From PMG-095 sp037200885 (GTDB lineage Bacteria > Myxococcota_A > Polyangia > Polyangiales > Polyangiaceae), in the NCBI GenBank assembly GCA_037200885.1, contig JBBCIN010000001.1, forward strand, positions 1,054,001 through 1,118,000: 64,000 nt of DNA, in the 5' to 3' direction. Of the stretch, positions 1 to 11,906 are shown in pieces; the first letter of the stretch is position 1; each line of letters opens with the position of its first letter. The notes beneath the pieces were generated by a model. It saw only the letters and a program-made list of their open reading frames with translations, was not told where the DNA came from and made no database searches. The position numbers and the translations under genes were made by a program.

Positions 1-225
1 TTGTACGAGCTGGGCGACGGCCAGTGGAACATTCCCGAGCTCAGGCGCTTGCTCGAAGAGCTTTTGCCCGAACGAAAGAACTTCGAGGGTTTTCCAGTCG
101 AGCTGAAGTTGCCGAACGGCGGACGGAAGAGGTTGCTGCTCGATGGTCGACGCATCGAGTCGGATCGATCGGGGGCTGGCGTCATCTTGTTAGTCGTTCG
201 CACGGAGAGCGATCGTGGCGACTGA
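1..225 (+). CDS. C-terminal end of a CheB/CheR-type PAS protein (partial)
   Basis: Only the last 74 residues are inside the window; the reading frame is open at base 1, so the gene starts upstream. The tail (GDGQWNIPELRRLLEELLP, then FPVELKLPNGGRKRLLLDGRRI) matches the PAS domain found near the C-terminus of long CheB-CheR-PAS fusion proteins, where methylesterase and methyltransferase modules precede sensor domains. The stop overlaps the GTG start of the following hybrid histidine kinase by 11 bp, which suggests translational coupling and one signalling unit. Without the upstream part, the CheB and CheR domains are inferred, not seen. Confidence 0.7.
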   Translation: MYELGDGQWNIPELRRLLEELLPERKNFEGFPVELKLPNGGRKRLLLDGRRIESDRSGAGVILLVVRTESDRGD

Positions 226-1816
226 GGCGGACAAAGATGCCGCGATACGCGCGCTCCAGGACGAAAACGACCGCCTGAGGGCGGAAAATGACGATTTGCT
301 GGAGACGCAGCGGCAACTCGAGTCGAGTCGGCAACGCTACAGCGAGCTATTCGACGATGCGTCGATGGCTTGGGTTACGGTCGACGGGACGGGCTCGATC
401 GAGAATTTGAATTTGGCTGCTGCCACGCTCATGGGTTCTGGTCGAGTATACCTGGTTGGCAGCCCGCTCTCCGCGTCGGTCCATGCCGATGATCGTCAAC
501 GGCTCCGCGAACACTTTCTTGCGGCACGACAGAGCAACGAACTGCAGCGTTGCGAGCTTCGTCTCGCGTCCGGCGGCGAGTTGATCCCGGTACAGTTGAG
601 CTCGCGGCGTACCGCGGTAGATCCAACCAGTTTCGTGATTGCGCTGCTGGACTTGAGGCAACGTCGTGCCGAGGAAGCAGAGCGACAGCGTCTAGCGACG
701 GCGGAGCGTGAGGCCCGCGCCGCCAACGACGCCAAAGATACATTCATTGCAATGTTGAGCCACGAACTTCGCACTCCGCTCACGCCGGTACTCGCCGTTG
801 CGTCGACCTTCTCGGAGTTCGAAGAGTTGCCGCAGGAATTGCGCAACGCCCTCGCTGTCGTCCGCCGAAACGTCTTGACCGAGGTCCAGCTGATTGATGA
901 TTTGCTCGACCTCACGCGGATCACCCACGGCAAGATGCGTGTGGAAAAGCAGCTCGTCGACCTGCATCGGGTGATTTGTGACGTCGCGAGCGCGGTGCAA
1001 GCGGATGCCCGTCGGGCTCAGCTGGATTTGACGGCTGACCTCGCGGCTGCGCGCTACTGGGTCGACGGCGACTCGACTCGCTTGCAGCAGGTTCTCAACA
1101 ACCTGCTGCGCAACGCCATCAAGTTCACGCAGGCGGGTGGCCAAATTCAGATACGGACGTGGAACCGCCAAGAGCGACTGTTGGTCGAAGTGAGCGACAA
1201 CGGCCGGGGCATCGACGCGGACGCGCTTTCGAGGCTCTTCCAGCCGTTCGAGCAAGCCCTCCATGAGTGCATGGGAAGCTCGAAGGGCCTCGGCTTGGGC
1301 TTGCCGATCTGCCGAGGGATCCTGGAGCAGCACGACGCCACGGTCGTCGCCAGCAGCCCCGGTCCTGGGCACGGAGCACGCTTCGTGATCGACATCGGGG
1401 CCATGGAGCCGCCGTCTTTGGAGCTCAAAGCCCAGCCTCTGCCGCCATCCCCGTTGCCCGGGACGTTGCGCGTTCTTTTGGTGGAAGACCACGAAGACAC
1501 TGCCGAGATATTCGAGAGGTTGCTGCGGCGCGGCGGCTACAGCGTGCATGTCGCAAGCTCCGTTCAATCGGCTCTAGCCGTGCAACGCAGTACGTTCGAC
1601 GTGCTTCTGAGCGATGTCGGGCTGGCCGATGGCAGCGGACTCGAGCTGATGCGCAAGCTCCGGAAAACCGGAGAGGTGAAGGGTATTGCCATCAGCGGGT
1701 ACGGCACGGAGGATGACATCCGCGCCAGCAGAGAAGCTGGTTTCTCACAGCACCTCACCAAGCCAGTCGACTTCAGCGAGCTACTCGCGGCGATAGCGAA
1801 GCTCAGCGTCGGCTGA
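215..1816 (+). CDS. PAS hybrid sensor histidine kinase with C-terminal receiver
   Basis: 533 residues starting at a GTG that overlaps the upstream gene. Order: short coiled coil (about 5-35), PAS (about 38-145), a linker helix, HisKA with phospho-acceptor H183 in LSHELRTPL, HATPase_c with N-box NNLLRNAIKF and G-box DNGRGID near residue 328, then a receiver with phospho-acceptor D467 (LLSDVGLADGSG) and the conserved Lys K516 (LTKPVD). No membrane segment or signal peptide is visible, so it should be a cytoplasmic sensor. It would autophosphorylate at H183 and pass phosphate to D467 or another protein. The coupling with the CheB/CheR-type gene suggests they act together; the signal is unknown. 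Confidence 0.93.
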   Translation: MATEADKDAAIRALQDENDRLRAENDDLLETQRQLESSRQRYSELFDDASMAWVTVDGTGSIENLNLAAATLMGSGRVYLVGSPLSASVHADDRQRLREHFLAARQSNELQRCELRLASGGELIPVQLSSRRTAVDPTSFVIALLDLRQRRAEEAERQRLATAEREARAANDAKDTFIAMLSHELRTPLTPVLAVASTFSEFEELPQELRNALAVVRRNVLTEVQLIDDLLDLTRITHGKMRVEKQLVDLHRVICDVASAVQADARRAQLDLTADLAAARYWVDGDSTRLQQVLNNLLRNAIKFTQAGGQIQIRTWNRQERLLVEVSDNGRGIDADALSRLFQPFEQALHECMGSSKGLGLGLPICRGILEQHDATVVASSPGPGHGARFVIDIGAMEPPSLELKAQPLPPSPLPGTLRVLLVEDHEDTAEIFERLLRRGGYSVHVASSVQSALAVQRSTFDVLLSDVGLADGSGLELMRKLRKTGEVKGIAISGYGTEDDIRASREAGFSQHLTKPVDFSELLAAIAKLSVG

Positions 1817-1849
1817 GTGCGAAAAACGCTCGACCCTCAGCCAGCACTA

Positions 1850-1876
1850 TTGTAACCCCTTCCGCTGGACTATACT
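1850..1876 (+). promoter_or_regulatory. candidate sigma70-type promoter of the truncated kinase paralogue
   Basis: TTGTAA at 1850-1855 and TATACT at 1871-1876, with a short 15-bp spacer, lie just before the GTG start at 1891. The -10 hexamer matches the consensus at 5 of 6 positions and the -35 at 4 of 6. Transcription would begin close to the start codon, leaving a very short leader. The assignment is pattern-based only. Confidence 0.35.
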
Positions 1877-1890
1877 GGCAAGTAGGTACC

Positions 1891-2700
1891 GTGGCGAACC
1901 ATTCGAGCAGCCCCCCAGCACGAACGCTCGCGGCGGAACTGACCATCTTGCGCCTCGAGAACGATCAACTCAACGCCGAGGTCGCGCAACTCAAGGAGGA
2001 TCTGTCGGTCTTCGAGGGGGCGCGGGATCACTACGCCGATCTGTACGATTTCGTTTCGATTGCCTGTCTCACTCTCGATCGCGATGGCGCCATCACCGAA
2101 GCCAACCGGCGGACCTCGAACCTGCTCTGCTATGAGCGTCGGCTCCTGATTGGTGCACCACTGCTGTCGTTGATTGTGCGGGAACATCGTCGCCGCTTTC
2201 TCGAGCACCTAATTGCCTGCAAGAAAGGCGTCGATGCGGTCACGTTCTGCATCGGTGTCATGCGCGGAGTAGGCGAGTCCGTGCAGGTGCGGATGACGCT
2301 GCGCAGTGCCGGCGAGCGAGATGCTGGCTACGCGGTGGCATTGCTGGATTTGAGAGAGTTGGAGATGGCCCAGGCGGAGCGGGATCGGCTGGCCCTGGCA
2401 ACACGCGAAGCCCAGGCAGAAAATCAGATCAAGGGGCGCCTGATCGCCAAGCTCAGCGACGCGCTGCGCGGCCTTCTGGCCACTGTGACGCAAACAGGCA
2501 TCGACGTCGCGGCGTGCGCCGATATTTCAGAAGAGCTCCGCGCACCGCTGAATGACCTTTTGGAGCGTATCTCCACGCTGCGACGCCGAGGCGATCTCTT
2601 GACCGTGTCACGGGCTCAATTGCGAGGCTCAGCCCATACGCCGCGTGCGGGCCGACACCCGCGAACTCGTCTCGGCCCACGCTTGCGCGCCAGTAAATAG
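1891..2700 (+). CDS. degenerate PAS sensor kinase paralogue lacking phospho-acceptor His and ATPase domain
   Basis: 269 residues from a GTG start. The first 210 residues follow the upstream kinase block by block: N-terminal coiled coil, PAS (YADLYDFVSIACLTLDRDGAI onward), the ALLDLRELEMAQAERDRL linker and a HisKA-like helix. Where the neighbour has LSHELRTPL with its catalytic His, this protein reads LSDALRGLL, so D190 replaces the His. There is no HATPase or receiver domain, and the last 30 residues are Arg-rich and unlike a kinase, as if the frame were lost near 2620. It may be a decaying duplicate or a non-catalytic PAS partner that dimerises with the intact kinase. Confidence 0.75.
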   Translation: MANHSSSPPARTLAAELTILRLENDQLNAEVAQLKEDLSVFEGARDHYADLYDFVSIACLTLDRDGAITEANRRTSNLLCYERRLLIGAPLLSLIVREHRRRFLEHLIACKKGVDAVTFCIGVMRGVGESVQVRMTLRSAGERDAGYAVALLDLRELEMAQAERDRLALATREAQAENQIKGRLIAKLSDALRGLLATVTQTGIDVAACADISEELRAPLNDLLERISTLRRRGDLLTVSRAQLRGSAHTPRAGRHPRTRLGPRLRASK

Positions 2701-2847
2701 TGCCACGGACGACCTAGTGCGCCGGAGCCGGGCGCGGGGGACGCAACGCGGCGGAGCCCGCGGCCGCAGATTTCAGATTTCACCCCGGGCCAGGCGCTCA
2801 GCTGCCGGGTCGTAACTGTCCAAATTAAAACGGGTTTCCTCCTAGCC

Positions 2848-2874
2848 TTGACAGCTCGTCCGGAAAAGGACAAT
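2848..2874 (+). promoter_or_regulatory. candidate promoter of the sahR-like/metH unit
   Basis: A perfect -35 hexamer TTGACA at 2848-2853 is followed after 15 bp by GACAAT (2869-2874, 4 of 6 matches to the -10). The regulator start codon is at 2903. No cobalamin or SAH riboswitch consensus was recognised in 2700-2900, so control is more likely through the encoded ArsR-type regulator. The short spacer keeps confidence low. Confidence 0.35.
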
Positions 2875-2902
2875 ACATCCGCACATCTCGATAGCAGGAT
2901 TG

Positions 2903-3862
2903 ATGGCCCTCTCGCACTACGTCGAAACGCTCAACCTCTTGGGCGATGAAAGCCGGATTCGGCTGTGCGCGCTGCTGCGCGAGCGTGAGCTGTGCGTGTC
3001 GGACCTAGTGCGGGTGACCGGCATGGCGCAATCGCGCGTGTCGACGCACCTGGGGCGGCTGCGTGAGGCGGGCTTCGTCTGGGATCGGCGACAGGGCACG
3101 CAGTGCTTTTACGGGCTCGCGCTCGATACGCTGCCAGGCACCGCCAAAGCCGTGTTGGATGAAGCCGAGGCTTCCGAAGATCCGACCCTGCTCGGCGATC
3201 AAAAGCGCCTGCAAGAGTTGGAGGCCGAGCGCCGTGGGGGCTTGCCCGAGTCCGTGGCTGACGAGCTCGAGCGTTACTACTCGCCAGGGCGTACCTGGCA
3301 GTCTTTGGCGCTCGGCATCTCCGCGCTGCTCAAGCTCGGTGATGTGTTGGATGTGGGCTCCGGGGACGGTGCAGCCGCGGCGTCGCTCGCGCCGCACTCT
3401 CGCTCGCTCACCTGCATCGATACCAACGCGCGCCTGATCGATGTCGCAAAAGAGCGCTTGGCTCGCTTTCCACAAGTTACCGCGCAAGTCGCAGACGTAC
3501 ACGCGCTTCCCTTTGCGGACGCGTCCTTCGACGAGGTGATGATGTTCCACACGCTGACCTATGCCGAGCACCCGGCGCGGGCGCTTTCGGAGTGTTCACG
3601 CGTTTTGCGCCCGGGTGGCCGTTTGGTCTTGCTCTGTCTCAATCAACATCAGCAGCACGAGGTGACCGCGCGCTACGGCGAGCGTCACCCCGGGTTCTCC
3701 CCGCGCGCCGTCCGGAGTCTGCTCGTGGCCGCAGGTCTGGATGTTCGCTCCTCCGAAATCGCCTCCCGCGAAGCCAAAAAGCCGCACCTTGAAGTGGTGC
3801 TCGCAATCGGCGAAAAAGCGCTGCACTCGCCCATCAAACGCACTAGCCAAAAGCTCAGCTGA
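2903..3862 (+). CDS. ArsR-family regulator fused to a SAM-dependent methyltransferase domain (SahR-like)
   Basis: 319 residues from the ATG at 2903; a TTG one codon upstream is also possible. An ArsR winged helix occupies about residues 5-95 (LGDESRIRLCALLRERELCVSDLV, then MAQSRVSTHLGRLREAGFV as the recognition region). A class I methyltransferase follows, with motif I LDVGSGDGAAAASLA near residue 150 and EVMMFHTLTYAEHP later. No Cys-rich metal site of classical ArsR/SmtB proteins is visible in the HTH. Proteobacterial SahR regulators share this helix plus methyltransferase-like layout, sense S-adenosylhomocysteine and control methionine-cycle genes. It sits 13 bp upstream of metH, which supports that role. 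The SahR assignment is inference from layout and context. Confidence 0.8.
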   Translation: MALSHYVETLNLLGDESRIRLCALLRERELCVSDLVRVTGMAQSRVSTHLGRLREAGFVWDRRQGTQCFYGLALDTLPGTAKAVLDEAEASEDPTLLGDQKRLQELEAERRGGLPESVADELERYYSPGRTWQSLALGISALLKLGDVLDVGSGDGAAAASLAPHSRSLTCIDTNARLIDVAKERLARFPQVTAQVADVHALPFADASFDEVMMFHTLTYAEHPARALSECSRVLRPGGRLVLLCLNQHQQHEVTARYGERHPGFSPRAVRSLLVAAGLDVRSSEIASREAKKPHLEVVLAIGEKALHSPIKRTSQKLS

Positions 3863-3875
3863 CCCCGCTTGAAAC

Positions 3876-7685
<3,810 letters not shown>

Positions 7686-7718
7686 GCGCGTGAGCACCGT
7701 GATGACGTCAATGATCTG

Positions 7719-7773
7719 GGCTCCTTACCCGGTAAGAGCCGACGGAGGGCGGGAGCGCTCTACTCGGGCTCTT
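7719..7773 (+). terminator. possible hairpin terminator downstream of metH
   Basis: Two alternative stems overlap here. GGCTC-C-TTAC (7719-7728) pairs with GTAAGAGCC (7732-7740) with one bulge, or AAGAGCC (7734-7740) pairs with GGCTCTT (7767-7773). The second is followed by CTGGTTGGTT rather than a clean T-run, so it is not a canonical intrinsic terminator. Confidence 0.3.
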
Positions 7774-7851
7774 CTGGTTGGTTCTCAACGAGTCTCCTGA
7801 GACGGGGAGCACACCGGGTCGTGAGCTAGCCCGCGCGCAAGCGCTTGTTTC

Positions 7852-7896
7852 TTGATGGTCACGCGCAGCTTCGCGGGGCGTCGCAGCCTTCGGCGG
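7852..7896 (+). repeat. short dispersed repeat, copy 1
   Basis: One of three related elements in the window. It has two conserved anchors, TTGATGGTCACGCGC and AGCCTTCGGCG, separated by 18 bases. Copy 2 is at 18184-18227 in the same orientation and copy 3 at 7990-8035 in the opposite orientation. Copies 1 and 3 form an inverted pair about 95 bp apart in the metH-RCC1 gap. Confidence 0.45.
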
Positions 7897-7989
7897 CGCG
7901 GTGAGGGAAGCCTGCCAAGCCGTCGTCGATGGCTTCGGCGCGGGTCGGCTGGGCCGTGCTGAGCGGTCCGGCTCTCGCAAGCTCACCTC

Positions 7990-8035
7990 GACGCCGAAGG
8001 CTATGCCGTCAGATGCCGGCCTCCATGACCATCAA
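7990..8035 (-). repeat. short dispersed repeat, copy 3 (inverted)
   Basis: Read on the minus strand it starts TTGATGGTCA and ends AGCCTTCGGCGTC, the same anchors as the other two copies. The anchor spacing equals that of copy 1 and is two bases longer than in copy 2. The middle part has diverged. The region from 7686 to 8122 holds no supported gene apart from these elements and the hairpin. Confidence 0.4.
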
Positions 8036-8122
8036 AACCATGTCAGCACGTTTTGTTTCGCCCTGCGAACCGCGCGGGCACTCGGGTGACTTCAGTAGGA
8101 AACTTGGAAGCAGCCCGCCCGC

Positions 8123-8770
8123 TTGCCCCAACGACCACGAGGTCTGCTGGATGTCGTGGATCTGTCGCTCGGCGACCATGCCTGTGCCCTCCTCTCGGAC
8201 CACACCGCGAAATGCTGGGGACATTTCGCCGTACCGAGCCCCACGACTGGAGTCATGATCAGTGTGTTACAGCCGACGCCGCTCGACGGCATGACCAACA
8301 TTGCTCTGATTGCGCCCGAGTCCATCGGCGATTGCCTCCTGTTCACCGACGGCACGGCGAAGTGCATCGGCAGTGACGACTATGGCCAATTCGGAAGCGA
8401 CCAGGCGACCACCGTGTCAGTAAAGACCTGGGTCGACGTGACGGGCCTGACAGGGGCAAGCTGGCTCGGCGTCAGTGCGTCCGCGGTCTACATCCATAAC
8501 ACGGCTTGTGCGCTCCTCGCGACTGGCACCGTGGAGTGCTGGGGATACGACAATCACGGCAACGCCGGCAATGGCGTGACCAGCCTGAGCGTGCCCCTGC
8601 CAACTCCCATTCTGAATTTGCAAAACGTCAGTTCGCTCTCCGTAGGGGGAACCAGCACCCGCGCACTCCTCTCGGACCACACCGTCAAATGCTGGGGCTC
8701 CAATCTGTCGGCCAACTTAGGTGACAAACTGACGCAGGACGTGCTTTCGCCGAAAACCATGCCCTGGTAA
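8123..8770 (+). pseudogene. RCC1-repeat protein fragment
   Basis: 215 residues with at least three recognisable RCC1-type blades, seen as GDHACALLSDHTAKCWG, ACALLATGTVECWGYDNHG and RALLSDHTVKCWGSN. RCC1 proteins fold into a seven-bladed propeller, and myxobacterial versions are usually longer, exported and begin with a lipoprotein or signal sequence. Here the only upstream start is a TTG, no signal peptide is present, and about half of a propeller is missing. It lies in a decayed stretch with short repeats. I read it as a truncated remnant, although a short expressed protein cannot be excluded. Confidence 0.5.
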
Positions 8771-8828
8771 ACATCAACGACAGGTCGTCGAGTCACCAGC
8801 ATTGCAAATCGGCACCGCAATCTGGCCA

Positions 8829-9983
8829 TTAGAGCTTGGGCTCGGCGTCCAGTTGCTGTTGCGCCTTTCTGGCTTGATCCTTGCGGATCGACTCGAGCTC
8901 GATGAGGACCGTGTCGTCGGTCGGGCCGGCCTGATAAGCGACGTGCAGGCCCGGATAGGTCCACTCCATCTCCTCCACTTCGCGCACGATGTGCCCATTG
9001 TCGCTCTTGAAAATTGCTACCTTCGAGCGCGTTGGTTTGCCGTATTTCGCTCGCAGCTGCTTGTGGGCCTTGGTAACATCCTCCGGCGCCCGCTTGATCG
9101 CATCCTCGTGTGCTCTCCGCAGGCCTTCCGCCATGCTCATGCACACCACGGTGGCGCAGGCTAATTCGCTGGGTGCTCTCGGAATCGCCTCGAACGTGAT
9201 GCGAACCGAGGTCAGCACGTCGCCGCGCACGTCAGTCGTGACGGCTTGGGCCCAGCTCGGGAGCGCGTCGCTCGCCCAGTGAACCTCCGCCGGCCCGTCA
9301 GAATGGACCCACAAACAGGTGCTATGCGCTGAAACGTTGGCGCCGATGAGAGTCTGCACCTCCTCACACACCGGCAATTCGGTCGGCGATCCCAGCGGCG
9401 ATCCCAGCGCTACGCCAAACACCTTCAGGTCGGCTCCGGCCTGTCTCGCGTGACCCGCGTCGGCCATCGCATGCTCTCGCGCGACGTGCTCTCCGAGGTT
9501 CAGCTTGGCCAAGGTGTCTTGGGCATTCTGGGCCGCGGCTTCCGACGCCTCGCGCTGGTCGGCCTTCGCCCTCAGTTCCCGCCAGGCTGTCATCTGTGCC
9601 GGACCGCTCAGGGCCGTTGGCTGTTGTTGCAGCTGCGTTGTGCCTGGTGGGCGTGCCGCCGCAACGGATGGCGGCGGCGGCGCGCCCGGCGCAGCTGCGC
9701 GTGGCGGAGGGACAGGTGCTGCTGGTGCTGCCGTGCTCGCCCGAGCACCGCGCTTCGCTGCCTCGACGGCTCGACGACAAGCATCACGCGACCTGGCTGC
9801 CTGGGGCTGGTTGCCCGCCGCAGCGAACTCACGCGCGCGCACGCACTCCGAGGGCTCGGCTTGGCTCTTGGATGCAGCGGTCAGTGTCGCGAACGCGAGG
9901 GCGAATACGGCTAGAGCCGTGTTTCCTGACTTGCCTCTGACGTAGATGGAGTCGATTGGCGCTTGCATGAGTTGTGGCTCCAT
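8829..9983 (-). CDS. exported protein of unknown function with Ala/Pro-rich linker
   Basis: 384 residues from the ATG at 9983, chosen because GGAGG lies 12 bases upstream; ATG 9968 is the alternative. A signal peptide follows (NTALAVFALAFATLTAASKSQA), then a helical Lys/Arg-rich stretch, an Ala/Pro linker and a coiled-coil helix (ELRAKADQREASEAAAQNAQ). The C-terminal half has a compact region with four Cys (LPVCEEV, STCLWV, ELACATVVCMSMAEGL) and a charged end. The product is probably periplasmic. I do not recognise the family. It stands alone between the RCC1 remnant and a gene-free stretch. Confidence 0.7.
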   Translation of the reverse strand: MEPQLMQAPIDSIYVRGKSGNTALAVFALAFATLTAASKSQAEPSECVRAREFAAAGNQPQAARSRDACRRAVEAAKRGARASTAAPAAPVPPPRAAAPGAPPPPSVAAARPPGTTQLQQQPTALSGPAQMTAWRELRAKADQREASEAAAQNAQDTLAKLNLGEHVAREHAMADAGHARQAGADLKVFGVALGSPLGSPTELPVCEEVQTLIGANVSAHSTCLWVHSDGPAEVHWASDALPSWAQAVTTDVRGDVLTSVRITFEAIPRAPSELACATVVCMSMAEGLRRAHEDAIKRAPEDVTKAHKQLRAKYGKPTRSKVAIFKSDNGHIVREVEEMEWTYPGLHVAYQAGPTDDTVLIELESIRKDQARKAQQQLDAEPKL

Positions 9984-10566
9984 GTGGGTTGGCGTCCTCC
10001 GACGACCCAATTTTCGCCGCGAATTCACGTCGAAACATCTCGGAGAACGCTTGCGTCACCAGTGGCGCCACTCTAGCAGCAGTGGCAGGGCGCAACCGAA
10101 CCATACGCTCGCGTAAGGGCAATCTAACAAGCTCTGTTCGACAAATCAGCGACGTTACGCGAGGCGAGTAGTAGGGGATGCGCAGATAATAGCAACAACG
10201 TTCAAGGTCGCAGACGCGCAGCCTTCCGAAGGAAGACAAGCACGCTCGGCCGCAAAGCGACTCAGCGACGAGCAGCCAAGGACCCTCCGCCGCGGGCGGC
10301 GCGCAGGAGCGCGAGCCGCTTTGGTTTTCGCCACGCTGCCACCGTCGTCTTGGCCGAAAACGACGTGTCGGAAATCGGCCCTTGCACGCCATACGAGGCG
10401 CGCGCCCTGGCCGGCGAAGTATTTGAGGAACGCTTCCTCCGAAAGCTAGGCGAAACCACCAGACTTCAAGGATAGGAAGACCAAACCGTGTGGCGGTCGG
10501 GAGCGGACGGACCGCGCTGGCTCACGTGATGAGCGGCCGTCGAATCTGCCCGCCCCGACTAAGAGG
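9984..10566. other. 583-bp stretch without a supported gene
   Basis: Both strands were read. Short open frames are present but lack start context, recognisable motifs or codon usage like the neighbours. It holds the upstream region of the exported protein at 8829-9983 and the downstream region of the XRE-cupin regulator. No hairpin, tRNA or repeat array was recognised. Confidence 0.6.
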
Positions 10567-11121
10567 TCAGTCCAGCTGCTTGAGCAGCACCACGGAATAG
10601 CCGACGGCGGTTTTGCGGCCGACATTCGTATACGAATGCCGCTGGTCGCCGCGGAAGACGATCACATCACCCTGGCCGACGCGAAACGCTTGGCCCGAAG
10701 CCACGAGCTCGATTTCACCGCTTTCGCAAGTCAAGTATTCGCGCGTCCCGGGCGTATGCGGCACGCCGATCATGCGGCTGCCCACGGGCAACTCGACGCG
10801 CTCGATCTGCATGCCCGGGATCTTGTCCGGTAGCAGTGAGCTCACCATCACCTCTCCCCGAGTGCGGAGCGGCAGTGTCCCCTTCGGATACAGTCGCGCG
10901 TTGGCGCGTGCTTCGGCCACGATCTCCTCGAGCGAAACCTGGAACGCGCTGCACACCGCGTGCAGTACGTTGAGCGTCGGGTTCCCGCTGCCTGACTCGA
11001 GGTTGGACCAAGTGGCGCGCGGAAGCCCGGCCAGCTTGGCCATCTGCTCCTGGGTGAAGCCGCGTGCCAGCCGCAACTCACGCACGTTGCGCGCCAACCG
11101 GCTTCCGAGGTCATCGCTCAT
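10567..11121 (-). CDS. XRE-family transcriptional regulator with cupin sensor domain
   Basis: 184 residues from the ATG at 11121; longer frames upstream run through the divergent promoter region. The N-terminal HTH is canonical (LARNVRELRLARGFTQEQMAKLAGLPRATWSNLESGSGNPTL, split across about residues 8-50). A linker leads to a cupin_2 barrel, ending with GQGDVIVFRGDQRHSYTNVGRKTAV, whose His-containing face usually binds a small ligand or metal. HTH-cupin proteins regulate adjacent or divergent metabolic genes. The divergent neighbour is a truncated QueA, and a palindrome lies between them, consistent with autoregulation. The ligand is unknown. Confidence 0.9.
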   Translation of the reverse strand: MSDDLGSRLARNVRELRLARGFTQEQMAKLAGLPRATWSNLESGSGNPTLNVLHAVCSAFQVSLEEIVAEARANARLYPKGTLPLRTRGEVMVSSLLPDKIPGMQIERVELPVGSRMIGVPHTPGTREYLTCESGEIELVASGQAFRVGQGDVIVFRGDQRHSYTNVGRKTAVGYSVVLLKQLD

Positions 11122-11141
11122 GAAGTGGCACTCTGCCAATA

Positions 11142-11161
11142 TACCGGCATGAATGCCAGTA
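11142..11161. promoter_or_regulatory. near-perfect palindrome, candidate operator of the XRE-cupin regulator
   Basis: TACCGGCAT (11142-11150) and ATGCCAGTA (11153-11161) form inverted half-sites with 8 of 9 matching positions around a 2-bp centre. The site is 20 bp upstream of the regulator start and inside the divergent intergenic space. Size and placement fit an XRE dimer operator. The link to this protein is inference. Confidence 0.45.
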
Positions 11162-11264
11162 AGGCGGCAAAGCGGGTCCATGTTGCTGGTGAAAGGCGGG
11201 AAACACGGAAATTTCAGGAACTGCGACTCTGCTCGCTGGTGCCAGCCGAGGCCTGGGCGAGGCC

Positions 11265-11870
11265 TTGGCGCTCGAACTCGGGCGGCCACTTCGTTTCGAG
11301 TCGCTATTTCGAATGGCGGCGCGCGGCGTGACGCTGGCGCGGGTGACGCACGCCGCAGGCCTGTCCTCGACCAGAGACACGGCGCTCGACGCGCGCTTGC
11401 CGGTGGCAGAACGCTATGAACTGAACGAAGAAAACGCGGCGCGACTGCGCCGGGTCCAAGCCTGCGGCGGCCGCATCATCGCGGTCGGCACGAGTGTGAC
11501 GCGGGCGCTCGAAGCCGCGTCCATGTCGGGAACGTTGCGGGCAGGGACGCGACGCACCGACCTGCTGCTCGGGCCCGGTTCGCTACTGCGTGCCTGCGAC
11601 GGACTACTGACCGGGCTGCATGAGCCAAGCACGAGTCATTTCGCGCTGCTAGAGGCCTACGCTCCGAGGAAACTGCTCGACCGATCGTTTCGTCACGCGC
11701 AGCGTCAGGGCTACTTGCAACACGAGTTTGGCGACTCGTGCTTGATTTTGAAAGGTTCACTCGATGGCACTGGAGAGGTCAGCCGAGCTTACGAAAGGCG
11801 TCGTGCCGCTGGCGCGGTCGAGCACTCGGGAATGGCGCCAAGTGGGCTAGGTCGGTGTTATGCTCGATAA
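11265..11870 (+). pseudogene. C-terminal part of a QueA-like SAM:tRNA ribosyltransferase-isomerase
   Basis: 201 residues from a TTG. The sequence from GVTLARVTHAAGLSSTRD through GGRIIAVGTSVTRALEAAS, LLTGLHEPSTSHFALLEAYAP and HEFGDSCLILKG matches the C-terminal half of QueA, which adds the epoxycyclopentane precursor to queuosine tRNA. Full QueA proteins have about 340 or more residues; here the whole N-terminal half is missing and replaced by the divergent regulator region. A short tail past the normal end also looks non-native. It is probably inactive. Just upstream, in frame but without a start, a stretch reads LLAGASRGLGEALALELGR, a chance or residual Rossmann-like signature. Confidence 0.65.
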
Positions 11871-11906
11871 CAAATCGTCTTCTGCCGACTTACCGAGTTC
11901 CAGACC

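Noticed and set aside
692..1567. 291-residue minus-strand frame opposite the hybrid kinase
   Set aside because: The plus strand encodes the complete kinase; no motif on the minus strand.
2700..2902. Cobalamin or SAH riboswitch upstream of sahR-like/metH
   Set aside because: No B12-box or SAH riboswitch consensus could be recognised; only a promoter-like pattern is visible.
11190..11290. SDR-like cofactor signature upstream of the QueA fragment
   Set aside because: The open frame begins after a stop at 11190-11192, has no usual start and continues directly into QueA; most likely coincidence.
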